From: Planctomycetota bacterium
Lineage (GTDB): Bacteria; Planctomycetota; UBA1135; GCA-002686595
NCBI GenBank assembly: GCA_014238415.1
Contig: JABABA010000004.1
Location: 124,001-188,000 of the forward strand
Direction of reading: 5' to 3'
DNA length: 64,000 bases
The translations under genes were made by a program, and so were the position numbers. Below are positions 16,061 to 25,285 of the stretch, piece by piece; the stretch's first letter is position 1; the number at the start of each line of letters is the position of its first letter. The notes beneath the pieces were generated by a model. That model made no database searches, was not told the DNA's origin, and saw only the letters and a program-made list of their open reading frames with translations.

Positions 16061-17221
16061 TCAGTCAGCGATTTCTTCCAGGATCAGCAGCATCAGCGCG
16101 GTGGAATAGATCCGGCCGCCGCTGTAGCCCCAGGCACCCTGGGGATCCCAGGAACCCCGGTAGTCGTCCTTCTCCTTGCACTGGGCTTTGAGGGCTACTT
16201 TCTCCATGGGCTTCTTCCAACTGCGCCAGCTCTTGCTGCCCATATGGGACATGGCCAGGGTTGCGTGGTACCAGTAGTACATGTCAATCGCCTTGGGATT
16301 CCAGGTCGGCTGTGCACTGAGGATCAATTCTGCCTGTCGCTTGATAACGGGCTCGTCCCGTGGGGTCTGGCCCATGAGGAAACGGCAATGCAGTCCGATA
16401 GCGGTCAGCGCTTCACCCCCATCGTTTGGAAAGTCATCATTGACCTTCATCACGCGAGCACTGAAGGACCCTCGCATGGTGTAGCCAACGCGGGCTGTAT
16501 CCGGATCGGTGACTTGCTCGATCCAGGCAAGCGTATCCTTGTGAGCGGCATCCATATCGGATTGGGTGTGCCGTCCAGCAGCGTTCAGAGCGGCCAACAT
16601 CCACCCTGTAACGGAGGTGTCATTGTCGCCGTTTGGGGGGTTTTCGTAACGCCAGACACCGTGGGGATTGCGAGCCTTGCGGATGTACTCTTCAGCCTTG
16701 ATCAGGGCTGTCAGCATTCTTGTGTCGGGTAATTCCTCGAAGTGCTTCTTGTTCGCGCAGAGGGTCAGGGTATCGGCCAGGGCCAGAGTTGCGATGGCAT
16801 GGTCGTAATGAAAAGCTATGCCCAAGCTATCGCCAATGAGACCGCTCTCAGATTCCTGTCTCTCCAGGAGCCACTCGACGGCGGACAGGATTCCAACCGC
16901 GTATTCTCCTTGCTTGAGTGAGCGCTTATCGCCCACGAGGGCCATGAGCGCCAGCCCCGTAGAACCGACATGCTGCACATGCGTCCCCGCACCTTGGGCG
17001 CATTGTGTTCCGCCTGCCCTGTTGTCCTTCCAAAACTCCTTGTGATTCCAGTATCCGTTCGGATTCTGATGTCGAGCCAGCCAGGCGAGTCCCATCTTGA
17101 TGGCGTCTTTGGGCGCAGAGATGGCGGGCTCTTTCGTGGTGGGTTGGGTCAGTTCGAGTGTTGCGGGGACTTCGAGTGTCGGTGCGCTTGCCAGCAGGGC
17201 GCAGTTGATTAGTGAAAGCAT
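16061..17221 (-). CDS. secreted prenyltransferase/squalene-cyclase-fold repeat protein (short paralogue)
   Basis: A 386-residue protein with a short hydrophobic N terminus (LSLINCALLASAP) and repeated alpha/alpha-toroid units such as GLAWLARHQNPNGYW, RKARNPHGVWRYE, NDTSVTGWM and WDPQGAWGYSGGRIYST. These QW-like units define the prenyltransferase/squalene oxidase repeat superfamily. The NDTSVTGWM motif occupies the place of the cyclase DxDD motif, but the planctomycete branch is not known to cyclise terpenes. The protein parallels its upstream neighbour (17389-18954) along almost the whole domain, so the two are tandem duplicates. This copy lacks the neighbour's membrane anchor and acidic linker. 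Function is unknown. Confidence 0.85.
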   Translation of the reverse strand: MLSLINCALLASAPTLEVPATLELTQPTTKEPAISAPKDAIKMGLAWLARHQNPNGYWNHKEFWKDNRAGGTQCAQGAGTHVQHVGSTGLALMALVGDKRSLKQGEYAVGILSAVEWLLERQESESGLIGDSLGIAFHYDHAIATLALADTLTLCANKKHFEELPDTRMLTALIKAEEYIRKARNPHGVWRYENPPNGDNDTSVTGWMLAALNAAGRHTQSDMDAAHKDTLAWIEQVTDPDTARVGYTMRGSFSARVMKVNDDFPNDGGEALTAIGLHCRFLMGQTPRDEPVIKRQAELILSAQPTWNPKAIDMYYWYHATLAMSHMGSKSWRSWKKPMEKVALKAQCKEKDDYRGSWDPQGAWGYSGGRIYSTALMLLILEEIAD

Positions 17222-17299
17222 TTATTCAGTCTATCCAGGGGCGGCTCATCCGGGCAAGTGCTTGGTCGTACGGCATGGAAGGACCCTGGCGAGGCAAGA

Positions 17300-17370
17300 G
17301 ACCACCCTCATTCGCAAGCGATCCCCTGAACCCGGCGGGCTCAGGGGATCGCTTGCGAATGAGGGTGGTC
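17300..17370. repeat. 30-bp perfect inverted repeat (long hairpin)
   Basis: The arms 17300-17329 and 17341-17370 are perfectly complementary over 30 bp and flank an 11-nt spacer that itself contains CCC/GGG. No T-run follows on either strand, so it is not a classical rho-independent terminator. It lies between the two paralogous prenyltransferase-fold genes, 18 nt after the end of the upstream one on the minus strand. It could be an RNA-processing or stabilising hairpin, a factor-dependent terminator, or a small palindromic mobile element. Confidence 0.95.
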
Positions 17371-17388
17371 CTGGATCCGGTAGCGTAA

Positions 17389-18954
17389 TCAGCGTGCTCC
17401 CAGCACCCGGGCGTAGCGGAAGTAGACTTCGAGGCAAAGGACCAGCAGAGCCGTGGAGTAGACCCGGCCGCCGCTGTAGCCCCAAGGCCCAACTGGGTCC
17501 CAGGACCCCTTGTAGTCCCCGTCCTTGCGCTGGCTGTTGAGCACTGCCTTCTCCATGGACTTCTTCCACTTCTTCCAGTGGGTGCCGCCCATTTGGAACA
17601 TGGCATAGCTGCCGTAGTACCAGTAGTACATGTCCGTACCCTTGCCTTCGGGATCCCATTCGGGGAGACGCTTGAGCAGGAGGTCTGCGTGCTTCTCCAT
17701 GATCGGGTTCTCCTTGGGATCCTGGCCCATGAAGAAGCGGCACAGCAGGCCCACCGAGGTCATGGCTTCGCCCTTGTCTGCGGGGAAGTCGTCATTGATC
17801 CCATCTACCCGCGAACTCAAGGAACCTATGGTGTCGTAGCCCATACGGCCTGTTCCCGGGTCTGTGACCTCATCGAACCAGGTCAGGGCTCCCGCATAGG
17901 TTTCCTTTGAAATCTTGAAGCCACCTTCTTCCGCTGACTTGAGCGCAAAAACCATCCAGCCGGTGACCGATGTATCGTTCTCGCCAATGGGCGGGACCTG
18001 ATAGCGCCAGGCGCCATAGGGGTTGCGGGAATTGACAATGTACTTGGTTGCATTGCGCACCGTGCTGCTCAGTATCGGTGTCTTGTTGGAGAGCACATAG
18101 GCCTCAGCCATGGCCAAGCTGGCGATGGAGTGATCGTAGAGAAAAGCTTCGCCGATGTCCTGGCCCAGAAGCCCGGTTTCGGGGTCTTGTTCCTTGCGCA
18201 TCCACTTGATGCCTTTGGTGACCACGTCCTTGTACAGACCCTCGCGCAAGGTATGACCGTCTCCGAGGAAGGCAAGCAGGGCCAGGCCCGTGATGCCTGT
18301 GTCCTGGATGTGAGAGCCGGCGCCTTCAGAGCAATCGGTGCCGCCGCTGACATTGTTGATCCAGTACTCGTCCACATCCCAGGAACCATCTGGAGCTTGG
18401 TGGTTCTTGAGCCATTCCAGGCCATCCGCCAGCGCTTGGGCTGTGCCGCCGCCGCCAGCGCGCAGGTTGCGATTGCCGCCGAAGCGTCCGCCATACTTGC
18501 CGCCTGCGCCGCCACCAACACCGATCACGTTGTTGAAGTTCTTCTGGTCGAAGGGAGAGTTGGACATCATGTCCGGGTCGCCATCGGTCAATTCGAAGTC
18601 CTGGTCCACATCGACTTCGTTGTGGTCGGAAATCTCGTAGTCCTGGATGATCGGCTCCTCTTCGGTTTCGACCTCTTCAATTTCCTCCTCTTCTTCCTCC
18701 TCGGGATCTTCGACTACTTCTTCGGGAGCCTGAGCCGTAGTGGCATCGATGATGACTTCGTCCGGTGGGAAGAACAGATTCCACGGAATGGCCGCCAGCA
18801 GCATGATCGCAGCAAAGTGGGCCACAGCGGAAATCGCCAGCCAGGGCGCTCTCTCCATCCATTCATAGAGGACGTCGTTGAAGGAATCCTCGTGTTCCCA
18901 GGGCTTGGGAAGGGTCGATTCGATCTGAATGTCTTGATAGCGCGCTTCGCTCAT
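17389..18954 (-). CDS. membrane-anchored prenyltransferase/squalene-cyclase-fold repeat protein with acidic linker
   Basis: A 521-residue protein. Residues 1-35 are cytoplasmic, a transmembrane helix follows (about 38-57, AISAVAHFAAIMLLAAIPW), then a Glu-rich linker (about 75-105, with a run of seven Glu), a Gly-rich spacer (GVGGGAGGKYGGRFGG) and the toroid domain from about 165, with GLEWLKNHQAPDGSW, NDTSVTGWM and GPWGYSGGRVYSTAL. The anchor-linker-domain layout resembles TonB-like proteins in outline only. Proteins of this type are widespread in planctomycetes and often sit near ExbB/ExbD-like genes, none of which are visible here. It is the full-length paralogue of the 16061-17221 gene. 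Function is unknown. Confidence 0.87.
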   Translation of the reverse strand: MSEARYQDIQIESTLPKPWEHEDSFNDVLYEWMERAPWLAISAVAHFAAIMLLAAIPWNLFFPPDEVIIDATTAQAPEEVVEDPEEEEEEEIEEVETEEEPIIQDYEISDHNEVDVDQDFELTDGDPDMMSNSPFDQKNFNNVIGVGGGAGGKYGGRFGGNRNLRAGGGGTAQALADGLEWLKNHQAPDGSWDVDEYWINNVSGGTDCSEGAGSHIQDTGITGLALLAFLGDGHTLREGLYKDVVTKGIKWMRKEQDPETGLLGQDIGEAFLYDHSIASLAMAEAYVLSNKTPILSSTVRNATKYIVNSRNPYGAWRYQVPPIGENDTSVTGWMVFALKSAEEGGFKISKETYAGALTWFDEVTDPGTGRMGYDTIGSLSSRVDGINDDFPADKGEAMTSVGLLCRFFMGQDPKENPIMEKHADLLLKRLPEWDPEGKGTDMYYWYYGSYAMFQMGGTHWKKWKKSMEKAVLNSQRKDGDYKGSWDPVGPWGYSGGRVYSTALLVLCLEVYFRYARVLGAR

Positions 18955-19140
18955 GGTCTTGATTGATTCCTTCGTGCTCTGGGGGGCTCATGAGGGCCTG
19001 TGGGGGCCCAGCAGGGGCATTGAGGACCTCGTCCAGCATCCAACGGCGGGGAACAGGGGGGGTTCACCATTCTATACCCGTAATGGGGTCAGTCACCGTC
19101 TGGCAGACCGCAGAGGCCGAGAATATTTCCAGGCTCAGGT

Positions 19141-20319
19141 CTAGCGGCCCTGAATCTCATGCCTCATCAAGACCGGACGCAGGTCCGTGGGGTGCAGATG
19201 GCTTTTTTGGACCAGATGCAGTCGGGCGCGGGTCATGCGGCGTCGGTCCAACTCGCTGAGCAGGTGCTTTCGCAGGGACTGTTGGACCTTGAGGTCGGAG
19301 AAGGGCTTGGGAGGCGTAGCAGGAAGGCGCTCACTGAGGGCATACAGCACCATGGCCCGCCGCCCATCGCTGGCTTCGAATGGCAGGGGCACGGAGACGT
19401 GTCCGATCTGTGCCGCTGTGACGAACTCATGCAACAGGTCTGAATTGTGAAATGTCCGGGACATGCCCAGGATCTCGTCCAGAGTGCGCTGGAGCGGCTC
19501 GTTTTGACCTCGATTTGCGTCCCAGGCGCCTGCTTGGGCTTCAAAGGTCGCTTCACCTTCAAGGACCTGTGTCCGAAGTTGCTCGGCGAGAAGCGTGACC
19601 TTTTCCAGCCCGGCATCTGGTTCGAGTTCTGGGGCGTGTTCGTCTACGGGCAGGATGATGCGCAGAAGAATGATCTCTTCGGCAGAGCCACCGACGAGCA
19701 TGAGTTGCTCGGGATCAGCGGACTGGGCGAAGGCCGTGTAGGTGCTATAGAGGTAGCCAGGGCGGATGTAGCGATCTACGCTGACCCTGCCCGTGGGCCC
19801 TGGCTGCTTGCCAAGAGAGGAGTCGCGCCACGCATAGCGATAGAGGTCCGAGGTCACTTCCATGCGGAATCTATTGGGGGTCATGCGCCAGTCGTTTAGG
19901 CGCCTGGTGAAGCTGGTCGCGCCTCCGTAGCGCTCGACCTGGCGTTCGAAGTGCTGTTCGACCAGGGACTCCACCAGCTCGGGATCGAAGCCTCGCACGC
20001 GTCCTGCGTCGATCTCGAGCTGGGTCATGGCGAGATCTTGCAGAATCGAGATCTGAATCGGACCGCGTTGAGCGCCCAGTTGCAGTTGACGAACCCAGTC
20101 CTGAGAGGGATCGCTCTCTGCCCTCAAGATGTCGCTGATGGTGATCACCTTGTCGCCGGAGATTCCCACTCCCCAGTCAAGATAGGCGCTTACCGGCAGA
20201 TCAGGTTGGAGGCTGGGAGCGGGGAGTTCCTGTGCAGTTGTCGGCAGGGCCAGCCCGATGATTGCAGCGCAACGGGTCAGGGTACGGGATTGCTGCTGGA
20301 TTGAAGAGAGGGCTTGCAT
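19141..20319 (-). CDS. SurA-like periplasmic chaperone / parvulin-related protein
   Basis: A 392-residue exported protein: a signal peptide (about 1-29, ending TTAQ), then helices with VITISDILRAE and a SurA_N-like region (LAMTQLEIDAGRVRGFDPELVESLVEQHF), then a segment like a parvulin domain (EEIILLRIILPVDEH, VLEGEATFEAQA, IGHVSVPLPFEASDG), and closing helices (VQQSLRKHLLSELDRRRM). The order of N-terminal helices, parvulin-like domain and C-terminal helix is that of SurA/PrsA chaperones for outer-membrane proteins. The parvulin motifs are divergent, so isomerase activity is doubtful. It lies upstream of nothing co-directional within 400 nt. Confidence 0.65.
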   Translation of the reverse strand: MQALSSIQQQSRTLTRCAAIIGLALPTTAQELPAPSLQPDLPVSAYLDWGVGISGDKVITISDILRAESDPSQDWVRQLQLGAQRGPIQISILQDLAMTQLEIDAGRVRGFDPELVESLVEQHFERQVERYGGATSFTRRLNDWRMTPNRFRMEVTSDLYRYAWRDSSLGKQPGPTGRVSVDRYIRPGYLYSTYTAFAQSADPEQLMLVGGSAEEIILLRIILPVDEHAPELEPDAGLEKVTLLAEQLRTQVLEGEATFEAQAGAWDANRGQNEPLQRTLDEILGMSRTFHNSDLLHEFVTAAQIGHVSVPLPFEASDGRRAMVLYALSERLPATPPKPFSDLKVQQSLRKHLLSELDRRRMTRARLHLVQKSHLHPTDLRPVLMRHEIQGR

Positions 20320-20816
20320 TCATACCATTGTCGGACTCGATTGCGCCCGGGGCAAGGACCGGTGTCTGCAAGTTCTCGCTCGCGCTTGGAAGCTGAGTGG
20401 TTCTCCTCCCTCCGTTGCTGGCTTGCGCGGGACGCATAGGGAGTACGATTGTCAGGGTCCGAGGCTTCCGGACCTCCGCTGCCAGTGAGACCATTTCCCA
20501 TATCTGTGCCGCAAGGCCTGTGCCTGCTGCTGTTTTCCTGCGCCAGTGATCAGGGTGGCTGCGATCTCCCGGCCCAAATTTCTTCGGCCTGTACGGTTTT
20601 TTCCACGAGTGATCCGGACGTACAGATCACTGCCTCTCAGCGCGAGGCTCTCATTCTCACAGACATGACCCGCTGCGCTCAGCCGTTTGGGGTTCTTCCT
20701 GTCTGGGCGGAGTCGGCTCGGGGTTGAGGGTCGGGTGGTTTGGGAAAAAATCAACCAGATCGAGTCATGGGCGTTGCATCAATCCATGCTCCTGTGCTTG
20801 CCCATGTGCCTCTTGC
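20320..20816. other. intergenic region without recognisable gene
   Basis: About 500 bp between two minus-strand genes. Short open frames exist on both strands, but none has a family signature, a ribosome-binding site or consistent codon use. The promoter of the SurA-like gene should lie at the left end. No strong hairpin, repeat or RNA gene is seen. Confidence 0.35.
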
Positions 20817-21881
20817 TCACTTGAGGAGTTGGGACATCGTTTCCTGGAGCCATGAGTCCATGTCACCAGGCAGTCCCAGGCCCAAGGCGAAGAAGCAAGC
20901 GGTGATCGTTGCACTGAGCAGGATCGGAACCAAAAGTCTTCCAGTCTTTCTGTAGAGCCAACAACTGGCGAGGCCCTGGGCGAACAACATCAGACCCGCC
21001 GATGGTAGGGCTGCCAGAAAAAGGGCCGGCAAGCAGCTTGAAATCAGCGCTCCCTTGACTCCGCTTCCGGCGGCACTCATCCGCGCGTAAAGGTGGTGGC
21101 GCAGGAACACCTCTTGACCGATGGGAACAATCGTGACCGTCAAGAAAACAACAATCACCGTGAAGACGGGATGCATGAACAAGGCCCAGAAATAGAGGCC
21201 CGAATAAGGAACCGGGTCTCCTGTCCAGATGTAGATTGCGTAGCCCAGAATCGAGAATCCCAGACCGGCGGGGATTCCCCACAAGAGGCACATACCTGTG
21301 CTGATCGGTGAGCCGAGAATTCCTGCGGTCTCCTGGCTGCGCATCGCCCACGAGCGTCTGGAACGAACAAGAAAGCCAACTGACGCCAGCAAGAAGCAGC
21401 GAACCACCCAACCGAGAGCGGTGGTATGCACTTTGAACGGAGACTGCGATTTCTTTCCAGTGCTTGCGGGTTCCTCGTACCCGAAGTTGGGCAATTCGGC
21501 TTTCATCCTCACTTGGAAGTCTTCCAGGGAAGCAGAAGAGCTCCCGTCAGAACTTGCGGTGAGAGGCCAATGGGCATTGAATCTGACCTCCACGTTAGTC
21601 CAGCTGTCGCTCACATAACGGCGAGATCGCACTTCCTTGATGCCGTCCCAGCTGGTCACCCATCTTGTTAGCTCCTGGTCGTCGGCGGGCAGAATGTGTT
21701 CTTCTGCCTCGACGCTCCAGGAATAATCGATTGTGATCTTGTCGGCAGGGTCCGCTACGAATGAACTGGCAATCAGAATCGGCGCCAGGATGAGGCCTCC
21801 AATCCCCATGCTGATCGCCAGGTCCTTGAACCAGGTCCGCAGGATGAGAGAACTGGATGGTCTTGCCGGAGCATCTTGCAT
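20817..21881 (-). CDS. CPBP-family-like membrane protein with altered catalytic residues
   Basis: A 354-residue membrane protein. One helix (about 21-42) is followed by an extracytoplasmic domain (about 45-150) and then six hydrophobic segments. The region from residue 252 aligns by eye with CPBP/Abi intramembrane proteases, whose motifs are EExxxR, FxxxH and HxxxN. Here motif 1 is QEVFLR (Gln256, Glu257, Arg261). The His of motif 2 falls in LPALFLAALP as Ala, and the His/Asn of motif 3 fall in LLSATIT as Ser/Thr. If the alignment is right, this is a pseudoprotease. The large N-terminal domain is not typical of the family either. Confidence 0.6.
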   Translation of the reverse strand: MQDAPARPSSSLILRTWFKDLAISMGIGGLILAPILIASSFVADPADKITIDYSWSVEAEEHILPADDQELTRWVTSWDGIKEVRSRRYVSDSWTNVEVRFNAHWPLTASSDGSSSASLEDFQVRMKAELPNFGYEEPASTGKKSQSPFKVHTTALGWVVRCFLLASVGFLVRSRRSWAMRSQETAGILGSPISTGMCLLWGIPAGLGFSILGYAIYIWTGDPVPYSGLYFWALFMHPVFTVIVVFLTVTIVPIGQEVFLRHHLYARMSAAGSGVKGALISSCLPALFLAALPSAGLMLFAQGLASCWLYRKTGRLLVPILLSATITACFFALGLGLPGDMDSWLQETMSQLLK

Positions 21882-22000
21882 GTGGATCGCCTAGGAGAGG
21901 TGGAGGTGGACCTCTAGAGGGTAGGATCTTGGCGGCCTGCTTCCTGCTGTTTCTTGAACAGAGGTCAAGGCCAGTAGGGGTTTACGGCTCTGGGACTTCT

Positions 22001-25000
22001 TCAGCGTACCTGCGACGGGCTGGCATTGGAGTGGCCAGGGTCCGTTCTTGGAGCCTTGATATCTGTGAGTTGTTCGAGCCACGCCAGCGCCTGCAGGGGT
22101 TTCTGGCGGTCCGTCGGTAGGACCACATGCACCAGGCCTGCACGGATGCGGCGCACCTCGGCTTGAGAACTGGCGAAGAGTCCTTCGAAGGCCACCGGGT
22201 CGCCGTATTCCACTAGATAGACCTCGTCGCGCAAGGCGATTCGGCGAACATCATAAACTTCCAGTTCCGTGCGTAGTCCCGCAAGGCGCAGAAGCATCAG
22301 CGCTTCGCTGGGGGGACGGCCGAAGCGGTCGCGCAGGTCCTGCTCGGCTGCGAGAGCTTCTTCCTGGGAAGATATCTCGGTGAAGCTGCGAAGGAGGTCC
22401 AAGCGCAAGACCGGGTCGGGGATCCACTCGGGCGGCAGCAGGGCAGCAACGCCCAACTCGAGCTCCACCCCGGCTTCGGTGTCTTCCACCTGGGGTACAG
22501 CATCTGCGTCCTCTCCCGCTTGCATGCGCTCCACCGACATTTTCATCAAACGGCAGTACATGTCGTAACCCACCGCCGCGATATGGCCGGATTGTTGAGC
22601 ACCGAGGACATTGCCTGCGCCACGTAGCTCAAGGTCTTTGATGCTGATACCGAAACCGGCTCCCAGGTGGGTCATTTCTTCCAGCGCCTTGAGGCGCTGC
22701 CGCGCGATGTCACGTAGAGGCTTGTGGCGTTCCACCAGAAGATAGCAACGAGCCTGTTGGTCTCCGCGGCCCACCCGTCCCCGCAATTGATGCAGTTCAG
22801 ACAGTCCGAAACGATCTGCATCCTCGATCAGGATTGTGCCCGCGGCAGCGATATCTACGCCGTTTTCGATGATGGTGGTTGCCACCAGCACATCCGCCTC
22901 CCCTTGAGTGAATGATTCCATTACGGCGCGCAACTCGGCAGAGCCCATTTGTCCGTGGCCCACTGCGAAGGTCGCACCTGGGACCAGTCCCCGTAGCCGA
23001 CGCATGACTCCGTTGATTGAGGAGACCCGGTTGTGCAGGTAGAACACCTGGCCACCCCGGCCGATCTCCCGCTGGATGGACTCACGGACAAGATCCTCGT
23101 CGTCGATGTAACCAAGGATTGTCTTGATGGCCTGGCGCCCGGGTGGTGGGGTGGCGAGAGCCGAGATATCGCGCAGGCCTGAGAGGGACATGTGCAGGGT
23201 GCGTGGGATCGGCGTGGCGGTCAGGGTCAAGAGATCGATCTCCGCCCGCATGCGCTTGAAGTGTTCCTTGTGCTGCACTCCAAAGCGCTGCTCTTCGTCC
23301 ACCACAACCATTCCTAGTCGATGGAAGCGTACATCTTTGGACAAGATGCGATGGGTGCCCACCACGATGTCCACTTCCCCGGCGGCCAGTCCAGCCAGGA
23401 TTGCCTGGGCATCCTTGGGAGTCGTATAGCGACTGAGAGATTCCACGCGCACGGGAAAATCTGCGAGGCGTGCGGTGAAGGTGGTGTTGTGTTGTTGTGC
23501 CAGGATTGTGGTGGGCACGAGTACCGCAACTTGTCCTCCCCCAGCTACCACCTGGAATGCGGCACGCACGGCGATCTCGGTCTTCCCAAAGCCAACGTCA
23601 CCGCAGAGCATTCGGTCCATAGGCTTTTCACCGGTCAGGTCCTTGGTGATTTCCGCATGCGCGGCGACCTGATCTTCGGTGTCGGTAAAAGGGAAAGAGC
23701 CCACCATGTCTGCCACCATTCCTTCGTCCCCGTCCCAGGGATCGCGCTTGCGGAGGGCGCGCTTGGCCTGCACCTCGATCAATTCTGCGGCGAGATCAAA
23801 GAGCCCCCGCTGCACTCGCTCCTTGCGTTTTTTGAAGGCCCCGCTGCCGATCTTGTCCAAGTTTGCGGTGGCGCCGCCGCCGATATAACGCTGGACCAGA
23901 TCGATGCGCGTGCTGGGCACATAGAGACTGACCTCATCAGCAAACATCAGGTGCAGATGCTCTTCTTCTCCAGCTCCGCGCTTCATGCGCACTAGTCCAT
24001 GGAAGCGCGCTAGACCATGTACCGCGTGCACGACGAAGTCACCGGGGCGCAATTCAAAGAACGATTGGATTGCCTTGACTTTGTGGCGCGCGCCCTTGGA
24101 GACCTTGCGCTTTGTTCCCAATACACCCTTGAGTTCGTGATGGTTGACGATCAGCAGCTTCCAGGAGGGCATGCAAAAGCCCCTGGAAATAGTTCCCAGG
24201 GCCAGTTCCGCCTCCGGAACGCCACCTTGTGATGTGAGGGCTTCGTTCAATGCATGTCGGTCCGCTTCTCCGAGACAGGCAACGATTACCCGGGACGAAT
24301 CGATCACCTCGCGTAGGGCTTCAGCCGCGCGGTTGATCCCCACCTCGAGGGCCTGAATCGAGCGGGTCTCGAAGCACAAGTCATCTCCTGGCAGGGTCTG
24401 GAGGCAAAGTTCGCGTAGCTGCTCGCGGCGCTTGGCCATTGCGCTCAGGGCGCGTTCATGAGCCGCAGACCGTACGCGCAAGGCTTCGGCACGCTCTGTG
24501 TTGCGCAGGGGCTCGATGGTCACCATCAATGTATCCGTGCTGAAGAGATCCGTGGCGTGGGTTGCCGAGACATCGCCCACCTCGGCGGAATCTGCGGCGA
24601 GGCACAGGTGGAGATCCTCGAAGCTCTTGGTAGAGCGCTGGTCGGCGGGATCAAAAGTGCGCAGGGACTCGATTTCGTCCTCAAAGAACTCAATGCGTAT
24701 GGGTTGGTCTGCGGCAAAAGGGAAGATGTCCAGGATGTCCCCTCGCAGGCTGATTTCGCCGGGAGTTTCAGCCAGTGGCTGGCGTTCGTATCCCAGCTTG
24801 ACCAGGTGCTTGAGCAGCCCTTCCGGGTCGATGGTGTCGCCGCAGCGAAAGGTGATCAGTTCCTTTTCCAAGTCCTTGAGGCCCGGCAGGGGTTGCAAGA
24901 GGGCAACCACGCTGGTGACCACAAGTCGCGGTTGCTGCTCTGGAGGACCGGTCATACGCCGGGCGAGATCGATGCGTGCCACTGCTGCTCCGCCTTCGGC

Positions 25001-25285
25001 TCCCTCGCGCGATGGAAAGGCAGTTGCTTCGACGCCAAAGATCTCCAGGTCCTGCAGGAAGCCCATCGCTTCCCCGTCTGTGGCCAGCACCACCAGGCAG
25101 GGCCCCTCACCCAGGGCGTCATGGCTGGCGAGGTATGCCAGGATCAGTGCCTGGGAAGAGCCCCACAGCCCGCCCACGGAGACCTTTTGCTGATCACTTT
25201 GCAGCAGGCTGATCAGTTCGGCGATTTCAGAGGATGCTTCAAGGTCCTTGGCCCGTAGCAGATGGGGCTGGTCGCTGGCGCTCAC
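22001..25285 (-). CDS. mfd: transcription-repair coupling factor Mfd
   Basis: Mfd removes RNA polymerase stalled at DNA lesions and recruits UvrA. The 1094-residue protein shows the UvrB-like N-terminal domain (EISLRGDILDIFPFA), the CarD-like RNA polymerase interaction domain (FELRPGDFVVHAVHGLARF), and the RecG-like translocase with Walker A GDVGFGKTE (about residue 560), DEEQ (about residue 662), TATPIPRTL and QLRGRVGRG. A C-terminal TRCF domain (LRLDLLRSFTEI) follows. The start is a GTG overlapping the rnc stop (GTGA). The pairing rnc-mfd suggests cotranscription of nucleic-acid-processing genes. Confidence 0.97.
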   Translation of the reverse strand: MSASDQPHLLRAKDLEASSEIAELISLLQSDQQKVSVGGLWGSSQALILAYLASHDALGEGPCLVVLATDGEAMGFLQDLEIFGVEATAFPSREGAEGGAAVARIDLARRMTGPPEQQPRLVVTSVVALLQPLPGLKDLEKELITFRCGDTIDPEGLLKHLVKLGYERQPLAETPGEISLRGDILDIFPFAADQPIRIEFFEDEIESLRTFDPADQRSTKSFEDLHLCLAADSAEVGDVSATHATDLFSTDTLMVTIEPLRNTERAEALRVRSAAHERALSAMAKRREQLRELCLQTLPGDDLCFETRSIQALEVGINRAAEALREVIDSSRVIVACLGEADRHALNEALTSQGGVPEAELALGTISRGFCMPSWKLLIVNHHELKGVLGTKRKVSKGARHKVKAIQSFFELRPGDFVVHAVHGLARFHGLVRMKRGAGEEEHLHLMFADEVSLYVPSTRIDLVQRYIGGGATANLDKIGSGAFKKRKERVQRGLFDLAAELIEVQAKRALRKRDPWDGDEGMVADMVGSFPFTDTEDQVAAHAEITKDLTGEKPMDRMLCGDVGFGKTEIAVRAAFQVVAGGGQVAVLVPTTILAQQHNTTFTARLADFPVRVESLSRYTTPKDAQAILAGLAAGEVDIVVGTHRILSKDVRFHRLGMVVVDEEQRFGVQHKEHFKRMRAEIDLLTLTATPIPRTLHMSLSGLRDISALATPPPGRQAIKTILGYIDDEDLVRESIQREIGRGGQVFYLHNRVSSINGVMRRLRGLVPGATFAVGHGQMGSAELRAVMESFTQGEADVLVATTIIENGVDIAAAGTILIEDADRFGLSELHQLRGRVGRGDQQARCYLLVERHKPLRDIARQRLKALEEMTHLGAGFGISIKDLELRGAGNVLGAQQSGHIAAVGYDMYCRLMKMSVERMQAGEDADAVPQVEDTEAGVELELGVAALLPPEWIPDPVLRLDLLRSFTEISSQEEALAAEQDLRDRFGRPPSEALMLLRLAGLRTELEVYDVRRIALRDEVYLVEYGDPVAFEGLFASSQAEVRRIRAGLVHVVLPTDRQKPLQALAWLEQLTDIKAPRTDPGHSNASPSQVR

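Noticed and set aside
16061-18954. Terpene or hopanoid cyclase function for the toroid proteins
   Set aside because: The true DxDD cyclase motif is absent, the proteins are exported, and no isoprenoid genes are nearby.
20449-20727. Open frame with a Cys-containing hydrophobic start that could be a lipoprotein
   Set aside because: The hydrophobic stretch is interrupted and Pro-rich before it, there is no ribosome-binding site, and the rest has no domain-like pattern.
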